The notes: generated by a model not told the origin, from the sequence alone. Counted from the first letter of the stretch, positions 8,185-16,164 are shown. The stretch: 64,000 nt of DNA from an uncultured Clostridia bacterium (GCA_904420095.1 CAJFUB010000008.1:1-64000); one strand, 5' to 3'. Program-made: numbers and translations.

Positions 8185-8763
8185 GTGGACAATAATTTAA
8201 TGAAAGAATACGATAATTTGCGAAATGAGATTAATCAATTAATTTCCTTACATAACACTTTGCTGACCTTTACCATAACAGCGGTCGTTACTATATTGAC
8301 CATTGCATTATCAGAAAATATGACGATTTTATACTTAATACCGTTTTGCATTATTATACCAATGTCAATGCGTATAGCATATTATAGGTCATCCATGGCT
8401 AAGTTAGCGGCATATATGATTGTATTTTTAGAAAAAAAGCTAGATGGTATAAAATGGGAAACAAGAAATGCGATGTTAATTGAAAAAGCTCCAGCGAAAA
8501 AGACCATCTATCATTTCACTGTCCTGCGGTATTATGAATGTTTAATTTTAGCTGTAATATGTTATATTTTATATGTTATAGATTACACTAAAGATAAAGA
8601 AATCAGCATCAGAACAACAGTGAACATTTTATGGCCACTATTGCTGATCGTATGGGAAATATTAATAACAAAGCGCATTAATTTAGCTAATAAAGAAAAA
8701 CAGAACTGGATAAAAAAATGGACCGAATTAAAAAGAAAAAATGACAATCCACAAGAGGAATAA
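8185..8763 (+). CDS. four-helix membrane protein of unknown function
   Basis: A 192-residue protein starting at GTG, 8 nt after GGGAGG. It has a short charged N-terminal helix, two adjacent membrane spans (about residues 24-44 and 46-63), a basic cytoplasmic segment, two more spans (about 108-128 and 143-160), and a basic Lys-rich tail. No enzyme motif is visible. Small multi-span proteins of this plan in accessory DNA are sometimes membrane effectors of defence systems, but no sensor gene is adjacent, so this is only a possibility. Confidence 0.6.
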   Translation: MDNNLMKEYDNLRNEINQLISLHNTLLTFTITAVVTILTIALSENMTILYLIPFCIIIPMSMRIAYYRSSMAKLAAYMIVFLEKKLDGIKWETRNAMLIEKAPAKKTIYHFTVLRYYECLILAVICYILYVIDYTKDKEISIRTTVNILWPLLLIVWEILITKRINLANKEKQNWIKKWTELKRKNDNPQEE

Positions 8764-8836
8764 AATCCGTACGGATTTTATCTGTCATTTTTTATTCGTG
8801 TCAAGCTGGGGCTGCGGCCTTTTCCCGCAGCCCCAG
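8762..8836. terminator. two adjacent perfect palindromes after the membrane-protein gene
   Basis: An 18-bp perfect palindrome (8762-8779) ending in TTTT begins inside the stop codon. A second hairpin has a 12-bp perfect GC-rich stem (8806-8817 with 8825-8836) and a 7-nt loop. The first may act as a terminator. The second has no T-tract on either strand and could be an element end or another structural signal. Confidence 0.4.
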
Positions 8837-8950
8837 TCGGAAAAATACTTTGCAACGCTCATCCGGCAGTCCTCGGCTCCTACGCCAACTTCAGGCGGCG
8901 TGAGGGCGCCCGCCCGTCTTCTTCGCCGATCGAAAAAATCCGCATATACA

Positions 8951-9083
8951 TTATACATTCTGAGCCACACGCCATACAAACGGATATAGATTTGCAATTT
9001 TTCCGTCCGTATTCGCCGCCTTGATCCGTTCAAACACGATATCCGAGCACAGTTCCTTGGCCGCAACGCTTGCTTTGCATGAT
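8951..9083 (-). pseudogene. C-terminal relic of an unidentified gene
   Basis: The minus strand encodes VAAKELCSDIVFERIKAANT followed by DGKIANLYPFVWRVAQNV and a stop. This looks like the true C-terminus of a protein, but no start or upstream domain remains and the frame degrades above about 9083. I could not assign a family. It marks the junction between the AT-rich accessory region and the modification cassette. Confidence 0.3.
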
Positions 9084-9153
9084 ATTTTAACATATGTACA
9101 AAAAATGAAATCCGGCGGAGATGAAAATGAATCTGTTTAAGAAGAACTGTACC

Positions 9154-9182
9154 TTGTAAAATTCTGTCTGCTGTGATAAACT
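9154..9182 (+). promoter_or_regulatory. possible promoter of the modification cassette
   Basis: TTGTAA (9154-9159) and TAAACT (9177-9182) with a 17-bp spacer, 67 nt before the ATG at 9249. Both boxes are imperfect. Confidence 0.35.
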
Positions 9183-9248
9183 GCAAAAGCATATTTGTTG
9201 GAACCAGATCGAAAAAACCGGATCGTATTTTAAAAGCGAGGGCAGAAG

Positions 9249-9653
9249 ATGAAAAATTTTGATGTTCACGGAAAGCTGCTGCCGGCTCCGTCTTTTTTTC
9301 AGGTATATAACTATGGCGGAGGCAATGGGGATAAGGATCGGGAGATTGTCTATGCAGAGCTTACAAAAGACACGCCGGCATTAGTAAACTATTATTATAT
9401 CAATAATCGCTATCTGCACCGATTCCAAAGCCGTGCGTTTGATCATGTGTCGGAGTATTCCCGTATCGGAGATTTGTATAACGATATCAGACAAATGCTG
9501 ATATACAAGAAAGGCGAAATTTACAGAGAGTATACGAGCCGGCCGTATGATTTTAACAGCAAGGTATTTTTACTGGATTCCGGGGCCTTTAATATTGTAA
9601 AGCAGATCGCGCGGCAACAGACTATAACAGTTCTGAATTTGAGTCGGTTTTGA
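9249..9653 (+). CDS. TGT/DpdA-like transglycosylase, N-terminal part (frameshifted)
   Basis: The first 134 codons of a gene that continues at 9650 in another frame. LLDSGAFN (residues 108-115) corresponds to the DSGGFQ substrate-binding motif of tRNA-guanine transglycosylases. After about residue 123 the frame leaves the homologous sequence. Reading one base back inside CGG-CAA-CAG restores TDYNSSEFESVLIQHM, which joins the downstream part without a gap. The start ATG follows GAGGGC. The frameshift may be a real mutation or a sequence error; no slippery heptamer is evident. Confidence 0.7.
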   Translation: MKNFDVHGKLLPAPSFFQVYNYGGGNGDKDREIVYAELTKDTPALVNYYYINNRYLHRFQSRAFDHVSEYSRIGDLYNDIRQMLIYKKGEIYREYTSRPYDFNSKVFLLDSGAFNIVKQIARQQTITVLNLSRF

Positions 9654-10624
9654 TTCAGCATATGAAAGACTATTATGATTTTGCGGATCGCCTGAAAATC
9701 GATTTGGTTGTCTCGTTCGACTTGGGCGGCAAATACACAAAAAAGGACAACGAAAATACAAACCGGAAATTAAACGGCTTTCTTGGCAGCATCGACGCTG
9801 ATAAAATCAACAATCGACTTTTGGAGGAAACGGTCAAATACCTTGCAGATAAGCATTCTTATTATCCGTATGTTCTGGCGGCGGTTCACGGGGCAACAAG
9901 AGCTGATTATGATGCCTGCATGGATCATATTCTTGAGCTCGAAAAAAAATATTCCTATTCTTTCTGGGGATTTGCGTTAGGAGGTATCGCAAGCTATAGA
10001 CAGGCGGATCCTTCCTGGTATCAGGACATAAATTTCAGACAGATTGGGAAGCGCGGATTTGTTGAAACCGTGACGCCGGCTCGCGCTTGTAGAACGGTAA
10101 GAGCAAAAGCCGGCGCAAGGCCGATTCATGCGCTTGGCTGCGGCGGATATCCCAATATCGCGATGAACTACTTTTGCGGGGCAACCTCGTTTGACACGGC
10201 ATCGCCGGTACGTCGCGTCGGCGACGGCAGCGCGGAATCCACGAAGCTGGTGTACGATGCCAGACCTCATGACAAAGTCGCATTCAGCAAATATTTTGTG
10301 GGCGGTATCAACGCAGACGGAACGCTGCGCGCCGAACCGTGCTCCTACGTCAAGCTGAACGAAGTAGCTGACACCATGCCGCTTTGCGGCTGTCCCGCTT
10401 GCGCAGCGGCCGGGAGTATAAAAAATATAAAAGATTTATATGCCAAGAAGGAATCAGATGGCGAGGCAAATTATTTCAGCAGACAGCTGATGGGCTTGCA
10501 CGCTGTTTGGCAGCACAGAAGGCTTTGCGAGATTCTTCCACAATTTTCCGATCTGAACGATTTTTGTGACGCATATCCCAGCAATTTAAACAAAGGATTA
10601 AAGCAGCTCTATAAACAGCTTTAG
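9650..10624 (+). CDS. TGT/DpdA-like transglycosylase, catalytic part
   Basis: Contains the remaining hallmarks of the tRNA-guanine transglycosylase superfamily in order: WGFALGGIAS (matching FAIGGL), GCGGYPNI (matching GVGxPxD), FDTASPVRR (residues 181-189, matching FDCVxPTR, whose Asp is the nucleophile), and a zinc site CGCPAC (246-251) with a downstream His about 33 residues on. The rest of the sequence is unlike housekeeping Tgt, and the gene sits upstream of DNA methyltransferases and a nuclease. It is therefore best read as a DpdA-like paralogue that swaps a guanine in DNA for a 7-deazaguanine. No preQ0 synthesis genes are nearby, so the base would come from host queuosine metabolism. 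The joined protein is about 458 residues. A role on RNA cannot be excluded. Confidence 0.7.
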   Translation: MIQHMKDYYDFADRLKIDLVVSFDLGGKYTKKDNENTNRKLNGFLGSIDADKINNRLLEETVKYLADKHSYYPYVLAAVHGATRADYDACMDHILELEKKYSYSFWGFALGGIASYRQADPSWYQDINFRQIGKRGFVETVTPARACRTVRAKAGARPIHALGCGGYPNIAMNYFCGATSFDTASPVRRVGDGSAESTKLVYDARPHDKVAFSKYFVGGINADGTLRAEPCSYVKLNEVADTMPLCGCPACAAAGSIKNIKDLYAKKESDGEANYFSRQLMGLHAVWQHRRLCEILPQFSDLNDFCDAYPSNLNKGLKQLYKQL

Positions 10625-10643
10625 CGTGAGATTTTAATAGGCA

Positions 10644-11531
10644 GTGCGGTTGATTTTAGATGAAAACAGCGCTACAATTGAAGCCGTTCAGCCGAAAGAC
10701 AAGCGTGCTGTTGCAGATCAGGCCACGGAAAGGCAGCGGAAAACTTCAATGAAGCTCGATGAAATATATAACGGTTCCAGCGAAAACATGACGGAAATTG
10801 AAACGGGAACGATAGATCTCGTAGTAACCTCACCGCCTTATAATATTGACATACAATACGGAAATAAAACCGCTAAGGGGAAGGTGCTGGAGAGCAAGGG
10901 TATCAAATATCGCGATAATATGAAAGAAGAGGATTACCGAAGAATGCTTGCGTCGGTATTTTCCGAGTGCAAGAGAGTCTTGAAGGACACCGGTTCGATA
11001 TGGATCAATATAAAAAACAGAGTTGTCGGCGGAGTGGTTCTGCCGCCCTTTTGGATTCAGGATTTCTTTGATGACCTGTATTTAAAAAATCTTATTATTT
11101 GGAACTTCGACTGGGGCGGTTCTACCAGCAGAAGATTTGCCCCCAGGTATGAATTTGTTTTTTGGTTTGTAAAAAATAAAGACCACTATACCTTCAATCT
11201 GGACGACGTTAAAGTTCCGGCATTAAACTACAGGCCGGACCGGTATAAAAGCCAATGGAAAAATCCCACAGACGTATGGAGGATTTCAATGGTTTCCGGA
11301 AATTTTGAAGAAAGAACGTCGCATCCTGCACAATATCCGGAAGAATTAGTGGAAAGAATCCTTTTGGCGGGAACGAACAAGGGCGACGTCGTGCTGGATC
11401 CGTTTATGGGAAGCGGGACGTCGGCAGTCGTTGCAAAAAAACTAGGAAGACATTATCTCGGCTATGAAACAGTAAAGGAATACTGTGATATTGCACGGGA
11501 GCGACTTGAGAAAACGGAGGCAGGCCAATGA
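10644..11531 (+). CDS. DNA methyltransferase (TSPPYN class), first of a pair
   Basis: A beta-class amino-methyltransferase. The catalytic motif TSPPYN (about residues 63-68) precedes the SAM-binding motif DPFMGSGTS (about 252-260). TSPPY is common in N4-cytosine enzymes, though N6-adenine cannot be excluded. It may start at GTG 10644 or, judging by family N-termini (MKLDEIYNGSS...), at ATG 10749; neither has a strong ribosome binding site. It begins 20 nt after the transglycosylase and overlaps the next methyltransferase by 4 nt. Confidence 0.85.
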   Translation: MRLILDENSATIEAVQPKDKRAVADQATERQRKTSMKLDEIYNGSSENMTEIETGTIDLVVTSPPYNIDIQYGNKTAKGKVLESKGIKYRDNMKEEDYRRMLASVFSECKRVLKDTGSIWINIKNRVVGGVVLPPFWIQDFFDDLYLKNLIIWNFDWGGSTSRRFAPRYEFVFWFVKNKDHYTFNLDDVKVPALNYRPDRYKSQWKNPTDVWRISMVSGNFEERTSHPAQYPEELVERILLAGTNKGDVVLDPFMGSGTSAVVAKKLGRHYLGYETVKEYCDIARERLEKTEAGQ

Positions 11532-12316
11532 TTGAATATAAAATAGGAGACTGCAGGACGCTCCTGAAAGAAGTACCCGACGGCTCCATTCAGCTTGTCG
11601 TGACTTCACCGCCTTACAACATCGGAAAGCCATACGGAAAGTATAAAGATAAAATTGCATTAAACGACTGGGAAGAACTGATTTCCGATGTAACGCGCGA
11701 GGTGTATCGCGTTCTGACGCCGGACGGCAGCTTTTTTCTGAATCTGTCTCCGGTGCCGGTTGGCAAGGATAAGGAAATTCTTCCACTGCCCTATCTCGGA
11801 TATAAAATTTTCAAGGACAACGGCTTCTACCTGCGCAATATAATCACGTGGACATTTAATAATATGCAGAACTGCACGAATCGCCTTTCCGGGCGGTATG
11901 AAAATATTTTGTGGGGCGTAAAGGATCTCAATCATTACGTATTCAACCTGAATGCAATCCGGATTCCCTATATAACGAAGAAGGATAAGCGGCTCGAAGG
12001 CGGCAAGGCCAGGAATCCAACGGATGTCTGGTATTTCGACCGGGTAAATAACATGACCAAGAAAAAGCTGAACCTTTCCCATCCTACCGTCTATCCCCTG
12101 CCGATGATTCTTCGGATATTAAAAATGTCCAGCAATCCCGGAGATACCATCCTGGATCCATTTGTCGGAAGCGGAACGTCGTTAATTGCGGCCAAGCTAT
12201 TGGGGCGAAACGGAATTGGCTTCGAGCTGGACGGAAAATATGAAAAAGAATTTCAAATGCGCCTGGAACACGAAGGACTTCCCGAGGAGGAAAAATGCTT
12301 TACGAAGAATTGTTAG
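11528..12316 (+). CDS. DNA methyltransferase (TSPPYN class), second of a pair
   Basis: A 262-residue beta-class methyltransferase with TSPPYN (about residues 27-32) and DPFVGSGTS near the C-terminus. It overlaps its paralogue by ATGA and the nuclease gene by 22 nt, a tightly coupled arrangement. Two related methyltransferases beside one nuclease suggest a non-palindromic recognition site with one enzyme per strand, as in type IIS systems. The target base is not determinable here. Confidence 0.87.
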   Translation: MIEYKIGDCRTLLKEVPDGSIQLVVTSPPYNIGKPYGKYKDKIALNDWEELISDVTREVYRVLTPDGSFFLNLSPVPVGKDKEILPLPYLGYKIFKDNGFYLRNIITWTFNNMQNCTNRLSGRYENILWGVKDLNHYVFNLNAIRIPYITKKDKRLEGGKARNPTDVWYFDRVNNMTKKKLNLSHPTVYPLPMILRILKMSSNPGDTILDPFVGSGTSLIAAKLLGRNGIGFELDGKYEKEFQMRLEHEGLPEEEKCFTKNC

Positions 12317-12969
12317 ATAATTACGGAGAACACTTTAAAAGTTTTTTCAAAAATGTTCCCATTTTCCAAAATCAGTTTACATGGGAACCGCTGAATCAGC
12401 AGTGTTATGACTGTATGTATACCAATAATTCCTGCAGTAAGATTGCCTCTGTTAAAGATTTGAAGGAGCGGATTCCTGGGCTTAAAGAGCTCTGCCGTCA
12501 ATGCGCTGACTTTTATATTCCTGCCAGAAACAAAAGCATTCCGAAATATGATATCATTCTGGGGAAGCAGCATGAGGAAGTTTTGATGGACTTTTTAGAA
12601 AAAAAGCTCGGAGCGAAAACGGAGAGAGCCGATCTGGAAAACAGAAGCTTTCCAGACTGCAAAATTTTGAAGCCGGACGGCTCAGTCGCAGCCTACTTTG
12701 AGGTAAAATTTCATGGCGCACCCTTTGTAAGGGCATACAATTTTACGGGACGCTACTGCTATGAGGGAAGCGCAACTTTAGATCATAAAAAAATAGAAAA
12801 ACAGCTCGCTTTGATCGATGGGGGCCTGGATGCCCCGGTTTTTTATGTGCATTGGCTCGAGTACCCCTGTTTGAAAGGAATTTTTTATGAAACCAGCGAG
12901 CAGGTAAAGGAATACATGCATTCCCAGCATGAAGTTTTTGAAAGAGAAAAACGCGAGGGCGACAAGTAA
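12295..12969 (+). CDS. PD-(D/E)XK restriction-endonuclease-like protein, prematurely stopped
   Basis: A 224-residue protein. Residues 37-70 hold five cysteines (C-x2-C, C, C-x2-C), possibly a metal site. The nuclease core is GKQHEEVL, then FPD (119-121) and FEVK (135-138), the PD...ExK catalytic signature. The start follows GAGGAGG. After the TAA at 12967 the same frame continues for 34 codons (YLKKLYSPLLTMKGFEAFVE), which match the C-terminus of the next gene's product. The stop is therefore probably a nonsense mutation that removes a conserved tail. It is the likely restriction partner of the two methyltransferases. Confidence 0.75.
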   Translation: MLYEELLDNYGEHFKSFFKNVPIFQNQFTWEPLNQQCYDCMYTNNSCSKIASVKDLKERIPGLKELCRQCADFYIPARNKSIPKYDIILGKQHEEVLMDFLEKKLGAKTERADLENRSFPDCKILKPDGSVAAYFEVKFHGAPFVRAYNFTGRYCYEGSATLDHKKIEKQLALIDGGLDAPVFYVHWLEYPCLKGIFYETSEQVKEYMHSQHEVFEREKREGDK

Positions 12970-13074
12970 AAATCAGCAAAAAGCATATATCTCAAAAAGC
13001 TGTACTCGCCGTTGCTGACAATGAAAGGCTTTGAAGCATTTGTCGAAGAGCTTCAGGCGCTAATCAAGGGGTAA
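12970..13074 (+). pseudogene. cut-off C-terminal tail of the nuclease gene
   Basis: In-frame continuation beyond the stop at 12967-12969, 34 codons ending in TAA at 13072. The segment LYSPLLTMKGFEAFVEELQ aligns with LYYPDFSLMGGFDNLRNLWE near the end of the downstream paralogue, so it was once translated. There is no ribosome binding site or start of its own. Confidence 0.6.
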
Positions 13075-13077
13075 TCT

Positions 13078-13623
13078 ATGAATATCGCTTTATTTGTAGC
13101 CCAATGCTGTCCGGGCAAGGAACCTTTACAGGAATCGCTGCCGCCTGCGCGGCAGGGCGGATTCGATGCGGACGCAATCGCCGCTGAGTTTGCCGGCTAC
13201 ATAAAAAAGTCGTTTCAATATAATCTCTGCGAGTGGGAACCGGATAACAAATATTATCCCAAATATCTGTTGCTCGGCGGAGATAAGGGCATCCTTGCAT
13301 ATGCTGTATTTAACTATGCAGAGGGAGATACCTTTCAAAAGGAAGATCTGGCAATGCCGCTACACGATACGATAAAAATCGTGCGTTATGCCAGTTCACG
13401 TCTCGACCGACCAGTTTTCTTCCTTAACTTTTTGAATTATGCCGATCAGGCGGGCCTGTACTTCGAAACGAGTGATCAAATCAAAGATCGCCTGTTTCAC
13501 GACACGAATTGTGCCGATCAGGAAAAGGACCTCTATTATCCGGACTTTTCTCTGATGGGCGGGTTTGACAATTTGAGAAATCTATGGGAGGACCTGAAAA
13601 GGAACGGCGTCCGTCAAAGATAG
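13078..13623 (+). CDS. catalytically degenerate paralogue of the PD-(D/E)XK nuclease
   Basis: A 181-residue protein beginning 3 nt after the end of the nuclease tail. Its second half parallels the upstream nuclease (RPVFFLNFLNYADQAGLYFETSDQIKDRL versus APVFYVHWLEYPCLKGIFYETSEQVKEYM; each shown run is a discontinuous comparison). At the active site the PD is replaced by PK (YYPKYLL) and the ExK by AVF (AYAVFNY). It is therefore probably not a nuclease but a structural or specificity partner, or a decaying copy. Confidence 0.6.
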   Translation: MNIALFVAQCCPGKEPLQESLPPARQGGFDADAIAAEFAGYIKKSFQYNLCEWEPDNKYYPKYLLLGGDKGILAYAVFNYAEGDTFQKEDLAMPLHDTIKIVRYASSRLDRPVFFLNFLNYADQAGLYFETSDQIKDRLFHDTNCADQEKDLYYPDFSLMGGFDNLRNLWEDLKRNGVRQR

Positions 13624-13665
13624 AACTGCACCCGTGCAGGAAACGGGAAAGGAGCTGAACGCGAA

Positions 13666-14646
13666 TTGATTTTTCGGACAAAGCGCCTGCAGCTTCGAGA
13701 GCTGCAGCAATCCGACTTCTGCGACCTTGCAGAAATTCTGCAGGATTCTTTGGTAACGCACATGTACGCGCATGCTTTTACAGAAAAAGACGTGCAGGAG
13801 TGGCTGGATCGACAAAGAAAAAGATACCAGGAATCCGGATTCGGCCTATGGGCGATGATTCTGCAAGACACAGGCGCCATGATCGGCCAGGCCGGGCTAA
13901 CGCTTCAGCCCTATAAAAATACCTGGATCCCGGAAATCGGATATCTGCTGAAAAAGGAATACCGGCGCCGCGGCTACGCCAAAGAAGCTGCGGCAGGCTG
14001 CAGAGATTATGCCTTCAGGCAGCTGAACTGCGGAAAGGTGTATTCCATTATTCGAGCGGACAACATACCGTCCATTCATGTTGCAGAAAAGATCGGCATG
14101 AAAAAAGAAGACGAGTTCGTTCCGCGATATTACGGCAGTGATGCGCTGCACTTTCTTTACTCGCTTGCAAAGACAGATTTTGAAGCGGCGCGCATAAAAA
14201 TCAGAACCTACCGGCAGGAGGACTGCGAAGAAATTTCCCGTTTATTTTACGATACGGTTCATTCGGTAAACGCACGCGATTATACGGAAGCACAGCTGTT
14301 TGCCTGGGCCAACGGGACGCCGGATCTTGCAGCATGGAACGAATCCTTCCTTACGCACTACACTCTCGTTGCCACAGAAAACGAAAGCATCACCGGATTC
14401 GGCGACATCAGGCCGGACGGTTATCTGGACCGGCTGTATGTGCGAAAAGACCGGCAGGGCAGAGGGATTGCCGGAAGGCTCTGCGATTCACTCGAGCAGA
14501 AATTCCCAGTCCGCAAAATCATAACGCATGCATCCATAACTGCAAGGCCGTTTTTTGAAAGCAGAGGGTATCACATCATCCGGGAGCAGCAGGTAGAGCG
14601 AAACGGCATCCTGCTCACTAATTTTGTTATGGAAAAATATTTATAG
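13666..14646 (+). CDS. tandem GNAT acetyltransferase fusion
   Basis: A 326-residue protein with two GNAT domains. The first (about 1-168) is RimJ/RimL-like with the acetyl-CoA loop KKEYRRRGYAKEA. The second (about 172-326) has VRKDRQGRGIAGRL. It starts at TTG, 11 nt after AAAGGAG; there is no ATG with a binding site nearby. It follows the modification cassette by about 40 nt on the same strand and may be co-transcribed. Substrates are unknown. Confidence 0.75.
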   Translation: MIFRTKRLQLRELQQSDFCDLAEILQDSLVTHMYAHAFTEKDVQEWLDRQRKRYQESGFGLWAMILQDTGAMIGQAGLTLQPYKNTWIPEIGYLLKKEYRRRGYAKEAAAGCRDYAFRQLNCGKVYSIIRADNIPSIHVAEKIGMKKEDEFVPRYYGSDALHFLYSLAKTDFEAARIKIRTYRQEDCEEISRLFYDTVHSVNARDYTEAQLFAWANGTPDLAAWNESFLTHYTLVATENESITGFGDIRPDGYLDRLYVRKDRQGRGIAGRLCDSLEQKFPVRKIITHASITARPFFESRGYHIIREQQVERNGILLTNFVMEKYL

Positions 14647-14703
14647 CTTCTCCGGCATATTTTATTCGCCTCGGTGCAATATATATCACAGAGGTGAATT
14701 AAA

Positions 14704-15186
14704 ATGTCTCCCAACACAAAAAAAAGGATCAAAATTTATTGCATTTCCATTTTGATTCCGCTTGCCGTAGGCGGCCTCTCAGCACTGCTGACCAGGAACG
14801 GGATGGAAAAATACGCCGCGCTTTCGCGGCCTCCCCTTTCTCCTCCGGCCATTCTGTTTCCGATCGTATGGGCCGTGCTTTATATCCTGATGGGGATCAG
14901 CGCAGCAAGGATTTTTGAAAATTCAAACGGACCGGAGCGAAAAAAGGCGCTCTGGCTCTATGCGGTACAGCTCATTTTCAACTTTTTCTGGAGCATTTTT
15001 TTCTTCGGCGCCGGGCTGCGGCTGCTGGCGCTCATCTGGCTCTTCCTTCTGCTGCTGATCGTAATTCTCATGTATTTTGCTTTTGATAAAATATCGCATG
15101 GCGCGGCTTATCTGCAGATTCCCTACGTGCTCTGGCTCTGTTTTGCAGCGTACCTCAATTTCGGCACGTGGTTTCTGAACCGCTGA
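14704..15186 (+). CDS. tspO: TspO/MBR family membrane protein
   Basis: A 160-residue protein with five predicted membrane helices. The family marks are RPPLSPPAILFPIVWAVLYI near residue 40 and IPYVLWLCFAAYLNFGTWFL at the C-terminus. TspO proteins bind porphyrins and sterol-like ligands and influence tetrapyrrole handling and stress. It starts behind AGAGGTG. Its last 32 nt overlap the 3' end of the convergent fructokinase gene. Confidence 0.88.
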   Translation: MSPNTKKRIKIYCISILIPLAVGGLSALLTRNGMEKYAALSRPPLSPPAILFPIVWAVLYILMGISAARIFENSNGPERKKALWLYAVQLIFNFFWSIFFFGAGLRLLALIWLFLLLLIVILMYFAFDKISHGAAYLQIPYVLWLCFAAYLNFGTWFLNR

Positions 15187-16132
15187 GAAGCGCTTCCACG
15201 GCCTCCAGGGAAGGCAGCGCGGGGATTCCGCCCCGTTTCCGGATGCAGAGCGATGCGGCCGCATTTCCCCAGGCGGCAAAATCCGCCGCGTCCGTCACCG
15301 TAATTTCCTGCGGGGATTTTCCGCTTTTGACAAAGCGGTATAAAAACGCGCCCCAAAAGGAATCTCCTGCGCCCGTAGTATCCGTCGGTTTTTCTACGGG
15401 GAACGGCGGAATCTGTCTGGCTTGGCCCTGTGCCGACACCAGCGCGCCGCGGCCTCCAAGCGTCACCGCCACACAGGCCGCGCCGCCGTCATGCAGAATG
15501 CGGGCAGCCTCCTCCGGATCGTTTTTACCCGTGATCAGACTGATTTCTTCCTCCGAAATTTTAATGAGATCTGCGTAGCCTGCGATCAGCCGCATATATT
15601 TTACGGCCTCCTCCTCCCCTTTCCATAAAGAAGCCCTGTAATTGGGATCGTAGGAAACCGTTTTTCGTGTGCGCTTGGCGTAATCGAGGACAGACAGCAC
15701 CGCGCTGCGGCATGGCTCGTCGGAAAGAGCCAGAGAGCCCGTATGAAGAATGCTCGTATGCTCCAGTACGGTATAGTTAATCTCGTCCGGCGACAGCAGA
15801 AGATCTGCGCCAGGCTTTCTCGCAAACGAAAACATTCGTTCTCCGTCAGGACGGAGCGCGACAAATGCCAAGGTCGTAAAAGCATCCTCAGTACCCACCA
15901 GGCCGTCCGTATTTACGCCGGCCCGTTCCAGCGTGCCGCGCAGGAACTCTCCGTGCATGTCCTTTCCGATTTTACCGAGAAACGCCGCAGAGCCTCCTAA
16001 TTTTGAAACAGCAGCCGCTACATTTGCTACTGCGCCGCCGGGATTCTGTTCGAACAGACGCATTCCGTTTTCCGATACGCCGCATTCCGTAAAGTCGATC
16101 AATAATTCTCCAATTGCCGTAACATCAAACAT
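15155..16132 (-). CDS. PfkB-family sugar kinase, probable fructokinase
   Basis: A 325-residue ribokinase-fold kinase. It shows the N-terminal NPGGAVANVAAAVSKLGG motif and the C-terminal DTTGAGDSFWGAFLY motif, whose Asp is the catalytic base. The pattern (GELLIDFTE, NPGGA, SYDPNYR) is that of fructokinases phosphorylating fructose at C6; another keto-sugar is possible. The start follows AAGGAGC. It overlaps tspO convergently by 32 nt and has its own strong promoter at 16165-16193. Confidence 0.85.
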   Translation of the reverse strand: MFDVTAIGELLIDFTECGVSENGMRLFEQNPGGAVANVAAAVSKLGGSAAFLGKIGKDMHGEFLRGTLERAGVNTDGLVGTEDAFTTLAFVALRPDGERMFSFARKPGADLLLSPDEINYTVLEHTSILHTGSLALSDEPCRSAVLSVLDYAKRTRKTVSYDPNYRASLWKGEEEAVKYMRLIAGYADLIKISEEEISLITGKNDPEEAARILHDGGAACVAVTLGGRGALVSAQGQARQIPPFPVEKPTDTTGAGDSFWGAFLYRFVKSGKSPQEITVTDAADFAAWGNAAASLCIRKRGGIPALPSLEAVEALLSGSETTCRN

Positions 16133-16164
16133 GGATGATGCTCCTTTTTATATGATTTGCTGCG

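Noticed and set aside
8785-9192. 135-codon Arg-rich frame on the minus strand
   Set aside because: It runs through the GC hairpin at 8806-8836 and has low-complexity Arg content; the better minus-strand signal at 8951-9083 is in a different frame.
9600-9660. Programmed -1 frameshifting in the transglycosylase gene
   Set aside because: No X-XXY-YYZ slippery heptamer or evident downstream stem; kept only as an ordinary frameshift.
12970-13074. Separate small gene between the two nuclease-like genes
   Set aside because: No start codon with a binding site, and it is in frame with the upstream nuclease, so it is the lost tail of that gene.
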